Source of the DNA: GCA-2733415 sp965178635
Lineage (GTDB): Bacteria > Bacteroidota > Bacteroidia > Flavobacteriales > Flavobacteriaceae
DNA: 64,000 bases
Direction of reading: 5' to 3'
Assembly: GCA_965178635.1 (NCBI GenBank)
Contig: CBCXVT010000010.1
Span: forward strand, 124,001-188,000
The notes under the pieces are model-generated. The model was not told the DNA's origin, did not search any database, and saw nothing but the letters and a program-made list of their open reading frames with translations. The position numbers and the translations under genes are program-made. Each line of letters begins with the position of its first letter. Position 1 is the stretch's first letter. Positions 53,482 through 62,160 of this stretch are shown here, one piece after another.

Positions 53482-53508
53482 TGAACCTTTCTGTAATTTT
53501 TTCGTCAA
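53482..53508 (+). promoter_or_regulatory. Putative ECF-type (autoregulated) promoter
   Basis: TGAACC (53482-53487), 15-bp spacer, CGTCAA (53503-53508), just ahead of the sigma-factor gene. This resembles the GAAC/CGTC elements of ECF sigma factors and differs from the TAnnTTTG used elsewhere. It predicts a leader of about 9 nt, unusually short. Confidence 0.45.
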
Positions 53509-53521
53509 TAGAGTAACACGT

Positions 53522-54070
53522 ATGAACAGACCAGAAGACATATCTGATGCTAAATTAGTGGAACAGTATAAATTAGGTAATCGCAAAGTGCTGGTTGTTC
53601 TGGTTAATCGCTGGCATAAAAAATTCTGCTCTCATGCATTCTGGTATGTTAAAGATGCTGAGTTGGCAAAGGATGTAGCTCAAGAAAGTTGGGCCGTTAT
53701 TATTGATAAATTACCACTATTAAGACAGAATGATAAATTTGGTAGTTGGGGATTAAGCATTGTGATGAGAAAGGCTATAGATAGTTATCGTGAACAACAT
53801 AAATATAGAGTTCTTGACACTTATTCTGAAACGAATTTAGTAGCAGATGAACAAGTGAATACTGCGTTTCATTATGATCTTATTTTAAAAGAAATTAAAA
53901 ACTTACCGAATGAGCAACAAGCAGTTTTAAAGTTGTTTTATTTAGAAAGTTATAAGATTCATCAAATTGCTGAAATTTTAGATATAGCAAAGGGCACAGT
54001 AAAATCAAGACTATTTACAGCAAGAGAAAAACTAAAATTAATTTTAAAAACGAATACTTATGAAAGATAA
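53522..54070 (+). CDS. RNA polymerase sigma factor, ECF family
   Basis: A 182-residue two-domain sigma factor. Sigma-2 spans about 10-85 (AHAFWYVKDAELAKDVAQESWAVIIDKL, split by eye) and sigma-4 about 115-175 (LPNEQQAVLKLFYLESYKIH, then IAEILDIAKGTVKSRLFTAR, a helix-turn-helix that reads the -35). No sigma-3 or sigma-1.1. The next gene encodes a membrane protein overlapping by 11 bp, the usual place for the regulatory partner. The trigger is unknown. Confidence 0.92.
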   Translation: MNRPEDISDAKLVEQYKLGNRKVLVVLVNRWHKKFCSHAFWYVKDAELAKDVAQESWAVIIDKLPLLRQNDKFGSWGLSIVMRKAIDSYREQHKYRVLDTYSETNLVADEQVNTAFHYDLILKEIKNLPNEQQAVLKLFYLESYKIHQIAEILDIAKGTVKSRLFTAREKLKLILKTNTYER

Positions 54071-54443
54071 TACAGAAGACATAGATAAGTTGATAAAAAA
54101 TGCTTTAACAGAAGAAGAAGCAAAATTTTATGATGATTTAGAGGAACAAAATATTTTTGGAATGGTCGGAGGGCTCTTTAGAGGTAAGTTGAGGTGGCTG
54201 TTAGTATTAATGAACATCGTTACAGTAATTGCTTTCATAGGTTTAATATATTGTATAGTTCAAATTGTTAATACTGATGTTACTAATGAACTTATCAGGT
54301 GGGGACTTTTAGGGATGTTATTCATGTTAATGATATCTATGCTTAAACTTTTTGTATGGTTACAAATGGATAAAAATGCTTTACTAAGAGAAATAAAACG
54401 TTTAGAACTTCAGGTATCTGCATTAGCTAATAGGTTAGCATAA
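54060..54443 (+). CDS. Membrane partner of the ECF sigma factor (DUF6768-like)
   Basis: A 127-residue protein with an acidic cytoplasmic N-terminus (about 1-40), two membrane segments (about 42-66 and 75-97) and a short coiled-coil C-terminus (REIKRLELQVSALANRLA). It overlaps the sigma gene by 11 bp. I recognise the layout as a family paired with ECF sigma factors in flavobacteria (I believe DUF6768). It lacks the HxxxCxxC zinc motif of classical ZAS anti-sigmas, so a different form of sigma control is likely. Anti-sigma activity is inferred from the pairing. Confidence 0.75.
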   Translation: MKDNTEDIDKLIKNALTEEEAKFYDDLEEQNIFGMVGGLFRGKLRWLLVLMNIVTVIAFIGLIYCIVQIVNTDVTNELIRWGLLGMLFMLMISMLKLFVWLQMDKNALLREIKRLELQVSALANRLA

Positions 54444-54496
54444 TTTGGTTTTACAGATACTTTAAAAATCGTTTTGTTTTTAGTAAATTGCAGAAC

Positions 54497-54600
54497 TTTC
54501 AGGGATGATTTCTCTCCCACGCTGAATTTTCGAGTACTCTTCGGAAGGATAAAGGTAGAGAAGGAATGGTTATTTTATTTATTTTTAAATTATTTAAAAA
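54497..54600 (+). promoter_or_regulatory. Possible structured 5' leader of ornithine aminotransferase
   Basis: TTTCTCTCC (54509-54517) pairs with GGTAGAGAAG (54554-54563) with one U bulge. Inside it CTGAA (54522-54526) pairs with TTCGG (54540-54544). GGGA (54502-54505) can alternatively pair with TCCC (54515-54518), which would break the first helix. Base content is higher in GC than the flanking AT-rich spacer. I cannot match it to a known riboswitch class. Confidence 0.4.
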
Positions 54601-55845
54601 ATGGCTGTTTTAGAACACGTAACGTCACAACAAGCAATTGAATTAGAAGACAAACATGGTGCACACAATTACCACCCATTACCAGTAGTATTATCTAAAG
54701 GTGAAGGCGTATATGTTTGGGATGTAGAAGGGAAAAAGTATTATGATTTTTTATCGGCATATTCTGCGGTAAATCAAGGGCACTGTCATCCAAAAATTGT
54801 TGGAGCAATGGTAAATCAAGCACAACAATTAACCTTAACATCAAGAGCATTTTACAATGATGTATTAGGAAAATATGAAAAATATGCTACTGAATTATTT
54901 GGTTTCGATAAGTTGTTGCCAATGAACACAGGTGCTGAAGCTGTTGAAACTGCATTAAAATTATGTAGAAAATGGGCTTATGAGAAAAAAGGCTTATCTG
55001 AAAATGAGGCAGAAATTGTAGTATGTGAGAATAACTTTCACGGACGTACAACAACAATTATCTCGTTTTCTAATGATCCTGTTGCAAGAACCAATTTCGG
55101 TCCTTTTACAAACGGATTCATTAAAATTGAATACGATAACTTAACTGCTTTAGAAGAAGTTTTGAAGAGCAATAAGAATATCGCTGGATTCATGGCAGAA
55201 CCAATTCAAGGTGAAGCAGGAGTTTACGTACCATCTGAAGGTTATTTAGCTGGTGCTAAAGCATTATGTAACAAATACAACGTGTTATTTATTGCTGATG
55301 AAGTACAAACAGGTATTGCACGTACAGGGAAATTAGTTTGTGTTGATCATGAAGATGCTAAACCAGATATTTTAATTTTAGGTAAAGCCTTAAGTGGTGG
55401 AGCATATCCTGTATCTGCGGTATTAGCAAATAATAACATTATGGATGTTATTCAACCAGGAAACCACGGAAGTACTTTTGGAGGAAATCCTGTTGCAGCT
55501 GCAGTAGCAATCGCTGCTTTAGAAGTTGTTAAGAACGAAAACTTATGCGAAAATGCAGAAGTATTAGGACAGTTATTCCGTTCGGAAATAAATAAGTTTA
55601 TTGAAACTAGTTCTATCGCGACTTTAGTACGTGGAAAAGGATTGTTAAATGCTGTTGTAATTAACGATTCTGAGGATAGTGATACAGCTTGGAATATTTG
55701 TATGAAGTTACGTGACAATGGTTTATTAGCTAAGCCAACACATGGAAATATCATTCGTTTTGCACCACCTTTAGTTATGACTAAAGAACAATTGTTAGAT
55801 TGTGTATCTATTATTACATCGACTTTAAAAGAGTTTGAAAAATAA
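54601..55845 (+). CDS. rocD: Ornithine-oxo-acid transaminase (ornithine aminotransferase)
   Basis: A class III PLP aminotransferase of 414 residues that converts ornithine and 2-oxoglutarate to glutamate semialdehyde and glutamate, feeding proline metabolism. Evidence: VWDVEGKKYYDFLSAYSAVNQGHCHP, MNTGAEAVETALKLCRKW, FHGRTTTIISFSND, EPIQGEAGVYVP, FIADEVQTGIARTGK and the PLP Lys in LILGKALSGGAYPVSA (about residue 262). The length and order of motifs match OAT rather than acetylornithine aminotransferase. It follows a possibly structured leader and ends at a perfect terminator. Confidence 0.93.
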   Translation: MAVLEHVTSQQAIELEDKHGAHNYHPLPVVLSKGEGVYVWDVEGKKYYDFLSAYSAVNQGHCHPKIVGAMVNQAQQLTLTSRAFYNDVLGKYEKYATELFGFDKLLPMNTGAEAVETALKLCRKWAYEKKGLSENEAEIVVCENNFHGRTTTIISFSNDPVARTNFGPFTNGFIKIEYDNLTALEEVLKSNKNIAGFMAEPIQGEAGVYVPSEGYLAGAKALCNKYNVLFIADEVQTGIARTGKLVCVDHEDAKPDILILGKALSGGAYPVSAVLANNNIMDVIQPGNHGSTFGGNPVAAAVAIAALEVVKNENLCENAEVLGQLFRSEINKFIETSSIATLVRGKGLLNAVVINDSEDSDTAWNICMKLRDNGLLAKPTHGNIIRFAPPLVMTKEQLLDCVSIITSTLKEFEK

Positions 55846-55862
55846 TAAGATCAGTATAATAT

Positions 55863-55890
55863 AAAAAGCCACTCAATTGAGTGGCTTTTT
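55863..55890. terminator. Perfect palindromic bidirectional terminator
   Basis: AAAAAGCCACTC-AATTGAGTGGCTTTTT, a perfect palindrome between the convergent rocD and transketolase genes. Compared with the terminator at 1751-1778 it differs by one compensated base pair (T-A to C-G). Confidence 0.85.
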
Positions 55891-55912
55891 TTATATCTGA
55901 AGAAAGCGATTT

Positions 55913-56866
55913 TTACTTTCTTGTAATAACTTTTTCTACAGCTTTAATAATTGCTGTATCATCAAGTCCGTATTTTTCCATCAATTGTGCTGGAGTACCA
56001 GATTCTCCAAATGTATCGTTAGTTGCAACAAACTCTTGAGGAGTAGGCGTGTTAAGGGCTAAAACTCTTGCAACACTTTCTCCTAAACCACCCAAATGGT
56101 TATGCTCTTCTGCAGTAACTACGCAACCTGTTTTTGCTACAGATTTTAAAATAGCATCTTTATCTAAAGGTTTTATAGTGTGAATATTTATCACTTCTGC
56201 AGAAATTCCTTTTGCTTCTAAAGCTTCGGCAGCTTTTAAAGATTCCCAAACTAAATGTCCAGTTGCCACAATAGTAACATCAGTACCCTCAGTTAATTGA
56301 ACAGCTTTTCCTATTTCAAATTTCTGATCAACAGGAGTGAAGTTAGCTACTTTCGGACGTCCGAAACGTAAATAAACTGGTCCCACATAATCTGCAATAG
56401 CTTCTGTAGCTGCTTTTGTTTGGTTATAATCACATGGATTGATAACAACCATACCAGGTAACATTTTCATTAATCCAATATCTTCTAATATTTGGTGTGT
56501 TGCTCCATCTTCACCAAGAGTTAATCCGGCGTGAGAGGCACATATTTTTACATTCTTATCAGAATATGCAATCGACTGACGAATTTGGTCATAAACTCTT
56601 CCAGTAGAGAAGTTTGCAAAGGTTCCTGTAAACGGAATTTTACCTCCAATAGTCATACCGGCAGCAACACTCATCATGTTTGCTTCCGTAATTCCCATTT
56701 GGAAAAAACGCTCAGGGTTGTTGTCAATAAATTCATTCATTTTTAATGAACCTACTAAGTCGGCACATAAGGCTACTACATTTTCGTTCTTTTTACCTAC
56801 AGCTGCTAAACCAGCTCCAAAACCAGAACGTGTATCTTTTTTACCTTGATCTATATATTTTTTCAT
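55913..56866 (-). CDS. Transketolase, C-terminal subunit
   Basis: A 317-residue polypeptide holding the pyrimidine-binding and C-terminal domains of transketolase. RSGFGAGLAAVGKKNENVVALCADLVGS opens it, GLTLGEDGATHQ follows, and VVTAEEHNHLGGLGESVAR is in the C-terminal domain. Together with the adjacent N-terminal subunit it moves two-carbon units between sugar phosphates (non-oxidative pentose phosphate pathway) using thiamine diphosphate. Splitting into two genes is common in Bacteroidota, Firmicutes and Archaea. It is 18 bp after the N-terminal subunit gene, and no frameshift is involved because both products have proper ends. Confidence 0.93.
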   Translation of the reverse strand: MKKYIDQGKKDTRSGFGAGLAAVGKKNENVVALCADLVGSLKMNEFIDNNPERFFQMGITEANMMSVAAGMTIGGKIPFTGTFANFSTGRVYDQIRQSIAYSDKNVKICASHAGLTLGEDGATHQILEDIGLMKMLPGMVVINPCDYNQTKAATEAIADYVGPVYLRFGRPKVANFTPVDQKFEIGKAVQLTEGTDVTIVATGHLVWESLKAAEALEAKGISAEVINIHTIKPLDKDAILKSVAKTGCVVTAEEHNHLGGLGESVARVLALNTPTPQEFVATNDTFGESGTPAQLMEKYGLDDTAIIKAVEKVITRK

Positions 56867-56884
56867 TGTTGTTGTGCTTGTAGA

Positions 56885-57727
56885 TTAATAATCTCCTAAA
56901 GTTTCTGGATTCTGTGCTAAGGCGTTTGCTAATTGCTCATCATTTGGAGCTTTACCATGCCAAGCATGTGTTCCCATCATAAAATCAACACCATTACCCA
57001 TTTCAGTATGTAATAAAATACAAACAGGTTTACCTTTTCCAGTGCGGTTTTTAGCTTCAGCTAAAGCGTTAAGAATTGTATCAATATCGTTTCCTTGCTC
57101 AACATCTAAAACATCCCATCCAAAGGCTTCAAACTTGGCTTTTAAATCTCCTAATGGTAGAACATCGTCTGTAGCACCATCAATTTGTTTTTTGTTGTAA
57201 TCTACAGTTGCAATATAATTATCAACATTGTTACCAGCAGCATACATTGCAGCTTCCCATATTTGCCCTTCTTGTAATTCTCCATCACCATGTAAACTAT
57301 AAACTGTAGTATCTTCACCGTTTAACTTTTTAGTTAAAGCTGCTCCAATAGCCACACTCATACCTTGTCCTAAAGAACCAGAAGCAATACGGATTCCTTC
57401 TAAACCTTCATGAGTAGTTGGGTGCCCTTGCAAACGTGAGTTTAATAATCTGAATGTGTTTAATTCAGATACAGGAAAATAGCCATTACGTGCTAAAACA
57501 CTATAATAGACTGGTGAAATATGTCCGTTTGATAAAAAGAACAAATCTTCATTCAAACCATCCATTGTAAAGTTGGTATCATGAGTCATGACGTCTTTGT
57601 ATAAACAAACTAAAAATTCGGCACAGCCTAAAGAACCTCCTGGATGCCCAGAATTTACTTTGTGTACCATTCGTAAAATATCTCTACGAACTTGAGTAAC
57701 TTGATCTTGTAATTGTTGTGTTGGCAT
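56885..57727 (-). CDS. Transketolase, N-terminal subunit
   Basis: A 280-residue thiamine-diphosphate-binding half. HKVNSGHPGGSLG begins it, SGSLGQGMSVAIGAA lies in the middle, and the diphosphate motif is GDGELQEGQIWEAAMYA with NYIATVDYNKKQIDG. WHGKAPN near the end closes the domain. A perfect -7 box (TATTTTTG on the minus strand at 57757-57750) precedes the gene. It is the first gene of the transketolase operon, and pairs with the C-terminal subunit downstream. Confidence 0.93.
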   Translation of the reverse strand: MPTQQLQDQVTQVRRDILRMVHKVNSGHPGGSLGCAEFLVCLYKDVMTHDTNFTMDGLNEDLFFLSNGHISPVYYSVLARNGYFPVSELNTFRLLNSRLQGHPTTHEGLEGIRIASGSLGQGMSVAIGAALTKKLNGEDTTVYSLHGDGELQEGQIWEAAMYAAGNNVDNYIATVDYNKKQIDGATDDVLPLGDLKAKFEAFGWDVLDVEQGNDIDTILNALAEAKNRTGKGKPVCILLHTEMGNGVDFMMGTHAWHGKAPNDEQLANALAQNPETLGDY

Positions 57728-57863
57728 GTTGTTGTGTTAAAATACGCTACAAAAATAGATTTTTAAAGCCTATAATAAAAACTATTTTAAGTGCAATTAT
57801 TAACGAATAAATAGATTTGCTAACAATTTTGATTTTATTAAGATTTACTTCTGTTTTAGTTGT

Positions 57864-57871
57864 TATATTTG
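57864..57871 (+). promoter_or_regulatory. tgt promoter -7 element
   Basis: TATATTTG is a perfect TAnnTTTG 22 bp before the tgt start. No well-placed -33 TTG is seen, so the call rests on the -7 box alone. Confidence 0.4.
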
Positions 57872-57892
57872 TTGCTTCATTGAATTTGATTT

Positions 57893-59023
57893 ATGCAATT
57901 TGAAATAAACGCAAAAGACCCTCAGACTAAAGCTAGGGCAGGTAAAATGACTACCGATCATGGAGTTATTGAAACCCCTATATTTATGCCTGTAGGCACT
58001 ATTGGTACTGTAAAAGGGGTACACCAAACTGAGCTTAAGAATGAAATAAATCCTGATATTATTTTAGGAAACACCTACCATTTGTATTTACGACCTGGTA
58101 TGGAAATCATGGAAAAAGCAGGAGGGTTGCATAAATTTATGAATTGGGATAGGAATATCTTAACCGATTCTGGGGGATATCAAGTATATTCGTTATCATC
58201 TAATAGAAAAATTAAAGAAGATGGTGTGAAATTTAAATCGCATATTGATGGATCATATCATTTCTTTTCTCCTGAATTTTCTATGGATATTCAAAGAAGT
58301 ATTGGTGCTGATATTTTTATGGCATTTGATGAATGTACTCCATATCCTTGTGATTATAATTATGCGCGCCGTTCAATGCACATGACACACAGATGGTTGG
58401 ACAGATGTATCAAACATATTGGAGAAACTCCTGTAAAATACGGTCATGACCAAGCATTTTTCCCTATTGTTCAAGGAAGTACATATAAAGACTTACGTAA
58501 ACAATCTGCAGAGTTTATAGCTTCAAGAGAAGCAGTAGGAAATGCAATTGGAGGCTTGTCAGTTGGAGAACCAGCTGAAGAACTTTATGGAATGACAGAA
58601 GTTGTTTGTGAGGTTTTACCAGAAGATAAACCACGTTATTTAATGGGTGTTGGTACACCAATTAATATACTAGAAAATATTGCTTTAGGAGTTGATATGT
58701 TCGACTGTGTTATGCCAACTCGTAATGCCAGAAATGGAATGTTATTTACAGCATACGGTTCTATAAACATCAAAAACAAAAAATGGGCAGATGATTTCTC
58801 TGCTATTGATGAAATGGGAATCACTTGGGTTGACACCTATTATTCTAAAGCTTATGTGCGTCATTTATTCACAGTAAATGAAATGTTAGGAAAGCAAATT
58901 GCTACCATTCACAATTTAGGATTTTACTTGTGGTTAACACGTGAAGCTAGAAAACACATTATTGCTGGAGATTTTAGAGAGTGGAAAGAGAAAATGGTGA
59001 AGCAAATGAATAACAGATTGTAA
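57893..59023 (+). CDS. tgt: tRNA-guanine transglycosylase
   Basis: A 376-residue TIM-barrel enzyme that exchanges G34 for preQ1 in tRNAs with GUN anticodons (queuosine pathway). The catalytic Asp is in LTDSGGYQVYSL, with the second Asp in GVDMFDCVMPTRNARNG. GGLSVGEP is the preQ1-binding loop. The C-terminus has AxVRHLF..E and the zinc-binding His. Complete. The stop TAA overlaps the start ATG of the next gene, so translation of the permease is coupled. Confidence 0.96.
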   Translation: MQFEINAKDPQTKARAGKMTTDHGVIETPIFMPVGTIGTVKGVHQTELKNEINPDIILGNTYHLYLRPGMEIMEKAGGLHKFMNWDRNILTDSGGYQVYSLSSNRKIKEDGVKFKSHIDGSYHFFSPEFSMDIQRSIGADIFMAFDECTPYPCDYNYARRSMHMTHRWLDRCIKHIGETPVKYGHDQAFFPIVQGSTYKDLRKQSAEFIASREAVGNAIGGLSVGEPAEELYGMTEVVCEVLPEDKPRYLMGVGTPINILENIALGVDMFDCVMPTRNARNGMLFTAYGSINIKNKKWADDFSAIDEMGITWVDTYYSKAYVRHLFTVNEMLGKQIATIHNLGFYLWLTREARKHIIAGDFREWKEKMVKQMNNRL

Positions 59024-60102
59024 TGTTAAAAATACTCGATAGATATATTTTAAAGCGCTATTTAGGAACATTTTCAGTAATGCTATTACTGTTTATCCCT
59101 ATTGGTATTATGGTAGATTTATCAAGTAAAGTAGATAATTTATTAGAAAATAACGCACCGCTTGGTAAAACTATTTATTTCTATTTTAATTTTACCATTT
59201 ATATAGGCTATTTATTATTTCCGTTATTTTTATTCCTTTCTGTAATTTGGTTCACATCAAAACTGGCAAATAAAACTGAGATTGTAGCCATACTAAGTTC
59301 AGGTATTTCATTTAGTCGTTTTCTTAGGCCATATTTAATTGGAGCTTCTTTTATAGGTGTATTTTTCTTTTTTGTTGGTATGTATGTTTTGCCAAACTCT
59401 AGTAAAGAGTACAATGAGTTTAAATATGAGTATATAAACCCTGATAGAAAAACAAGAGAAACTACTAATGTTTACAGACAAATAAATGACAATGATTATT
59501 TATATGTCTCTAGTTTTGATTCCAAAAATAAGCAAGCTTATAACTTCACATTAGAACATTTTGAAGACAATGTTTTAAAATATAAAATTGAAGCAACAAA
59601 AATTAAGTTTCAAGAAAAGGATACATCTTATAGATTAACCAACTATGTAAAAAGAAACATAGGTAAGTATCATGATGATATTATTAGAAAAACAAGAAAA
59701 GATACCGTATTTAGTTTTGATTTAGATGATTTAGCTCCTGTAAATTACATAGCTGAAACTTTAAACAATAGAGAGTTAGATGTATTTATTGAAAAAGAAA
59801 AACAACGTGGGTCTAGTTATGTGAGTCGTTATGAGATTGTTAAGTATAAACGCTGGAGTATTCCTGTTTCGGCGTTCATATTAACTATTATTGCCGTAGC
59901 TGTATCTGCAATGAAGCGTAGAGGAGGAATGGGAGTAAATTTAGCTTTTGGAATTGCTTTAGCTTTTGTGTTTATTTTTATAGATAAAATATTTACTGTT
60001 ATGGCAGATCAATCAGGATTCAATCCATTATTAGCAGTGTGGTTACCAAATATTACGTTTGGTATTCTAGCAATTATCTTATTAAATAATGCCAAACGAT
60101 AA
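59023..60102 (+). CDS. LptF/LptG family permease
   Basis: The second Lpt permease of the window, 359 residues with the normal six membrane segments (about 12-35, 50-78, 95-117 and three after 275). It begins MLKILDRYILKRYLGTF, like the 520-residue paralogue at 2978-4540. ANKTEIVAILSSGISFSRFL is the coupling region to LptB, and AMKRRGGMGVNLAFGI lies near the C-terminal helices. Lpt needs one F-type and one G-type subunit, and the two in this window could be that pair although they are 55 kb apart. The gap from tgt is negative by 1 bp and the next gene overlaps by 14 bp. Confidence 0.88.
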   Translation: MLKILDRYILKRYLGTFSVMLLLFIPIGIMVDLSSKVDNLLENNAPLGKTIYFYFNFTIYIGYLLFPLFLFLSVIWFTSKLANKTEIVAILSSGISFSRFLRPYLIGASFIGVFFFFVGMYVLPNSSKEYNEFKYEYINPDRKTRETTNVYRQINDNDYLYVSSFDSKNKQAYNFTLEHFEDNVLKYKIEATKIKFQEKDTSYRLTNYVKRNIGKYHDDIIRKTRKDTVFSFDLDDLAPVNYIAETLNNRELDVFIEKEKQRGSSYVSRYEIVKYKRWSIPVSAFILTIIAVAVSAMKRRGGMGVNLAFGIALAFVFIFIDKIFTVMADQSGFNPLLAVWLPNITFGILAIILLNNAKR

Positions 60103-60970
60103 ATTAAAAAGTTACCTACATCTCCATCTTATTGTATTCATTTGGGGGTTTACTGCAATTTTAGGAAAATTACTATCTATTGATGCCATTCCGTTAGTTT
60201 GGTATCGAATGGGTTTGGCTAGTTTTTTTATTTATATATATATAAAAGTAACAAAACTCTCTTTAAAAATAACTAAACGTCAAGTAGTAAATTATGTTTT
60301 TGGTGGGGCTGTTATTGCGGCTCACTGGGTCACTTTTTTTTACGCTATTAAAATATCAAACATATCTATCGCGTTAGCAACAATGAGTACTGGGGCATTC
60401 TTTACCATATTTATTGAAGCATTATACAAAAAGAAACGCATTGACTTCAAGGAATTAATTTTCGGAATTCTAGCCATTGTGGGGTTATATATCATTTATA
60501 AATCAGAAATAAGCTTACAGATAGGAATGTTAGTAGCACTTGCGTCATCATTTTTATCTGCTGTGTTTTCTGTCTTTAATGCTGATTTTGTTAAAAAAGA
60601 AAGTGCTGTTGTTATTTCATTTTATGAGCTTAGTTTTGGCGTGTTAGCTATTACTTTATTTTTATTGTGTAATGGTGAGTTATTAGATACAAGCTTTTTC
60701 AAACTAGAACCATTAGACTATTTGTGGCTTTTTATATTGAGTAGTGTTTGTACTGCTTATGCATTTATAGTGTCGGTTGATTTATTAAAGAAACTAAGCG
60801 CATTTACAGTAATGCTTACTATTAATTTAGAACCTATTTACGCTATATTTTTGGCAATTATACTCTTCCCTGAAAACGAAAAGATGACTCCTAATTTTTA
60901 TTTTGGAGCCGCATTAATTTTGTTAACCGTTGTAGCTAATGGTGTTATAAAAACCATCAAAAAAAAATAA
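60089..60970 (+). CDS. EamA/DMT family transporter
   Basis: A 293-residue drug/metabolite transporter with ten hydrophobic segments in two EamA halves (about 8-135 and 150-288). The first-half signature is HLIVFIWGFTAILGK, and the second repeat contains TINLEPIYAIFLAIILFPE. The substrate cannot be deduced; family members move amino acids, nucleotides or small metabolites. Its start overlaps the permease by 14 bp, so it belongs to the tgt-lptG-eamA transcript. Confidence 0.87.
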   Translation: MPNDKLKSYLHLHLIVFIWGFTAILGKLLSIDAIPLVWYRMGLASFFIYIYIKVTKLSLKITKRQVVNYVFGGAVIAAHWVTFFYAIKISNISIALATMSTGAFFTIFIEALYKKKRIDFKELIFGILAIVGLYIIYKSEISLQIGMLVALASSFLSAVFSVFNADFVKKESAVVISFYELSFGVLAITLFLLCNGELLDTSFFKLEPLDYLWLFILSSVCTAYAFIVSVDLLKKLSAFTVMLTINLEPIYAIFLAIILFPENEKMTPNFYFGAALILLTVVANGVIKTIKKK

Positions 60971-61010
60971 CAAAATACTAAGATTACTACTGATAGATTG
61001 CTAAAGTTTT

Positions 61011-61018
61011 TATATTTG
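61011..61018 (+). promoter_or_regulatory. accA promoter -7 element
   Basis: TATATTTG at 61011-61018, 30 bp before the accA start and 40 bp after the transporter stop. No -33 TTG with proper spacing is seen. Confidence 0.45.
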
Positions 61019-61048
61019 CTAATCTATAAACAAGACTAGAAAACCATT

Positions 61049-62002
61049 ATGGAATATTTAGATTTTGAACTTCCTATTCAGGAGTTAGAAGAACAATTAG
61101 AAAAGTGTGCAGTATTAGGTAAAGAGAGTGATGTTGATGTTACTGAAACTTGTACTCAAATTGAAAAAAAGTTAGAAGAAAAGAAAAAAGAAATATATAG
61201 CAACCTTTCTGCTTGGCAACGTGTTCAGATGTCTAGGCATCCATCAAGGCCATATACTTTAGATTATATTAAAGCTATTTGTGGCGATGAATTTGTAGAA
61301 TTACATGGCGATAGAAACGTCCGTGATGATAAAGCTATGATTGGTGGGTTAGGTAAAATAGGTGATCAGTCATTTATGTTTATTGGTCAGCAAAAAGGAT
61401 TTAATACTAAAACACGTCAGTATAGAAACTTCGGAATGGCAAATCCTGAAGGATACCGAAAAGCCTTACGTTTAATGAAGTCTGCTGAAAAGTTTGGTAT
61501 TCCTGTTGTCACTTTAATTGATACTCCAGGAGCATATCCAGGATTAGAAGCTGAAGAACGCGGACAAGGTGAGGCTATTGCTCGTAATATTTTAGAAATG
61601 ACACGTCTTAAAGTGCCAATTATCTGTGTGATCATTGGTGAAGGTGCTTCAGGTGGTGCATTAGGAATAGGTGTAGGAGATAAAGTATTGATGTTAGAAA
61701 ACACATGGTACTCAGTAATTTCTCCAGAATCTTGCTCTTCTATTTTATGGCGTAGTTGGGAATATAAAGAACAAGCAGCAGATGCTTTAAAGTTAACTGC
61801 TAAAGATATGAAGAAGCTTAAATTGGTTGACGAAATCGTTAAAGAACCAGTTGGTGGAGCTCATAGAGATAGAGAAAAAACATTTAAGATTGTTGCTAAA
61901 GCAATCACCAAGTCTTTTGAAGAATTTAAAAACTTATCACCAAAAGATTTAGTAGATCAACGTATGGATAAATATTCTCAAATGGGAGTGTTTAGTGAGT
62001 AG
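61049..62002 (+). CDS. accA: Acetyl-CoA carboxylase carboxyltransferase subunit alpha
   Basis: A 317-residue alpha subunit that, with AccD, transfers the carboxyl group from biotin to acetyl-CoA in the first step of fatty acid synthesis. Recognised segments are ARHP-like MSRHPSRPYTLDYI, ELHGDRNVRDDKAMIGGLG, PVVTLIDTPGAYPGLEAEERG and IGEGASGGALGIGVGD. Length is standard. accD is not adjacent, as is usual. It is monocistronic, with its own -7 box and a terminator at 62027-62058. Confidence 0.97.
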   Translation: MEYLDFELPIQELEEQLEKCAVLGKESDVDVTETCTQIEKKLEEKKKEIYSNLSAWQRVQMSRHPSRPYTLDYIKAICGDEFVELHGDRNVRDDKAMIGGLGKIGDQSFMFIGQQKGFNTKTRQYRNFGMANPEGYRKALRLMKSAEKFGIPVVTLIDTPGAYPGLEAEERGQGEAIARNILEMTRLKVPIICVIIGEGASGGALGIGVGDKVLMLENTWYSVISPESCSSILWRSWEYKEQAADALKLTAKDMKKLKLVDEIVKEPVGGAHRDREKTFKIVAKAITKSFEEFKNLSPKDLVDQRMDKYSQMGVFSE

Positions 62003-62026
62003 TCCTACTAAACTCAATAACTAAAT

Positions 62027-62058
62027 AAAAGAACCGAAGTAATAACTTCGGTTTTTTT
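62027..62058 (+). terminator. accA terminator
   Basis: AACCGAAGT (62032-62040) pairs with ACTTCGGTT (62044-62052) across AAT, followed by a T-run. Confidence 0.85.
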
Positions 62059-62160
62059 AGCGTTATTAACAAAAAAACAAAGTTATTAACACCTTAATTG
62101 TTGATAGCTAGTGAATTACTATAATTAGTTTAAGCAGTAAAAAAGCCTACTTTCGTTGTT

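Noticed and set aside
54509..54563. Thought of TPP, fluoride and glycine riboswitches for the rocD leader; the reverse strand has a stretch somewhat like the TPP 3' half
   Set aside because: The required motifs are incomplete in every case, the TPP-like resemblance is on the wrong strand for any gene, and the downstream gene does not fit these ligands.
55913..57727. Two transketolase ORFs as a frameshifted single gene
   Set aside because: Each half has its own proper start and stop, an 18-bp gap, and the split matches the known two-subunit form; not a broken gene.
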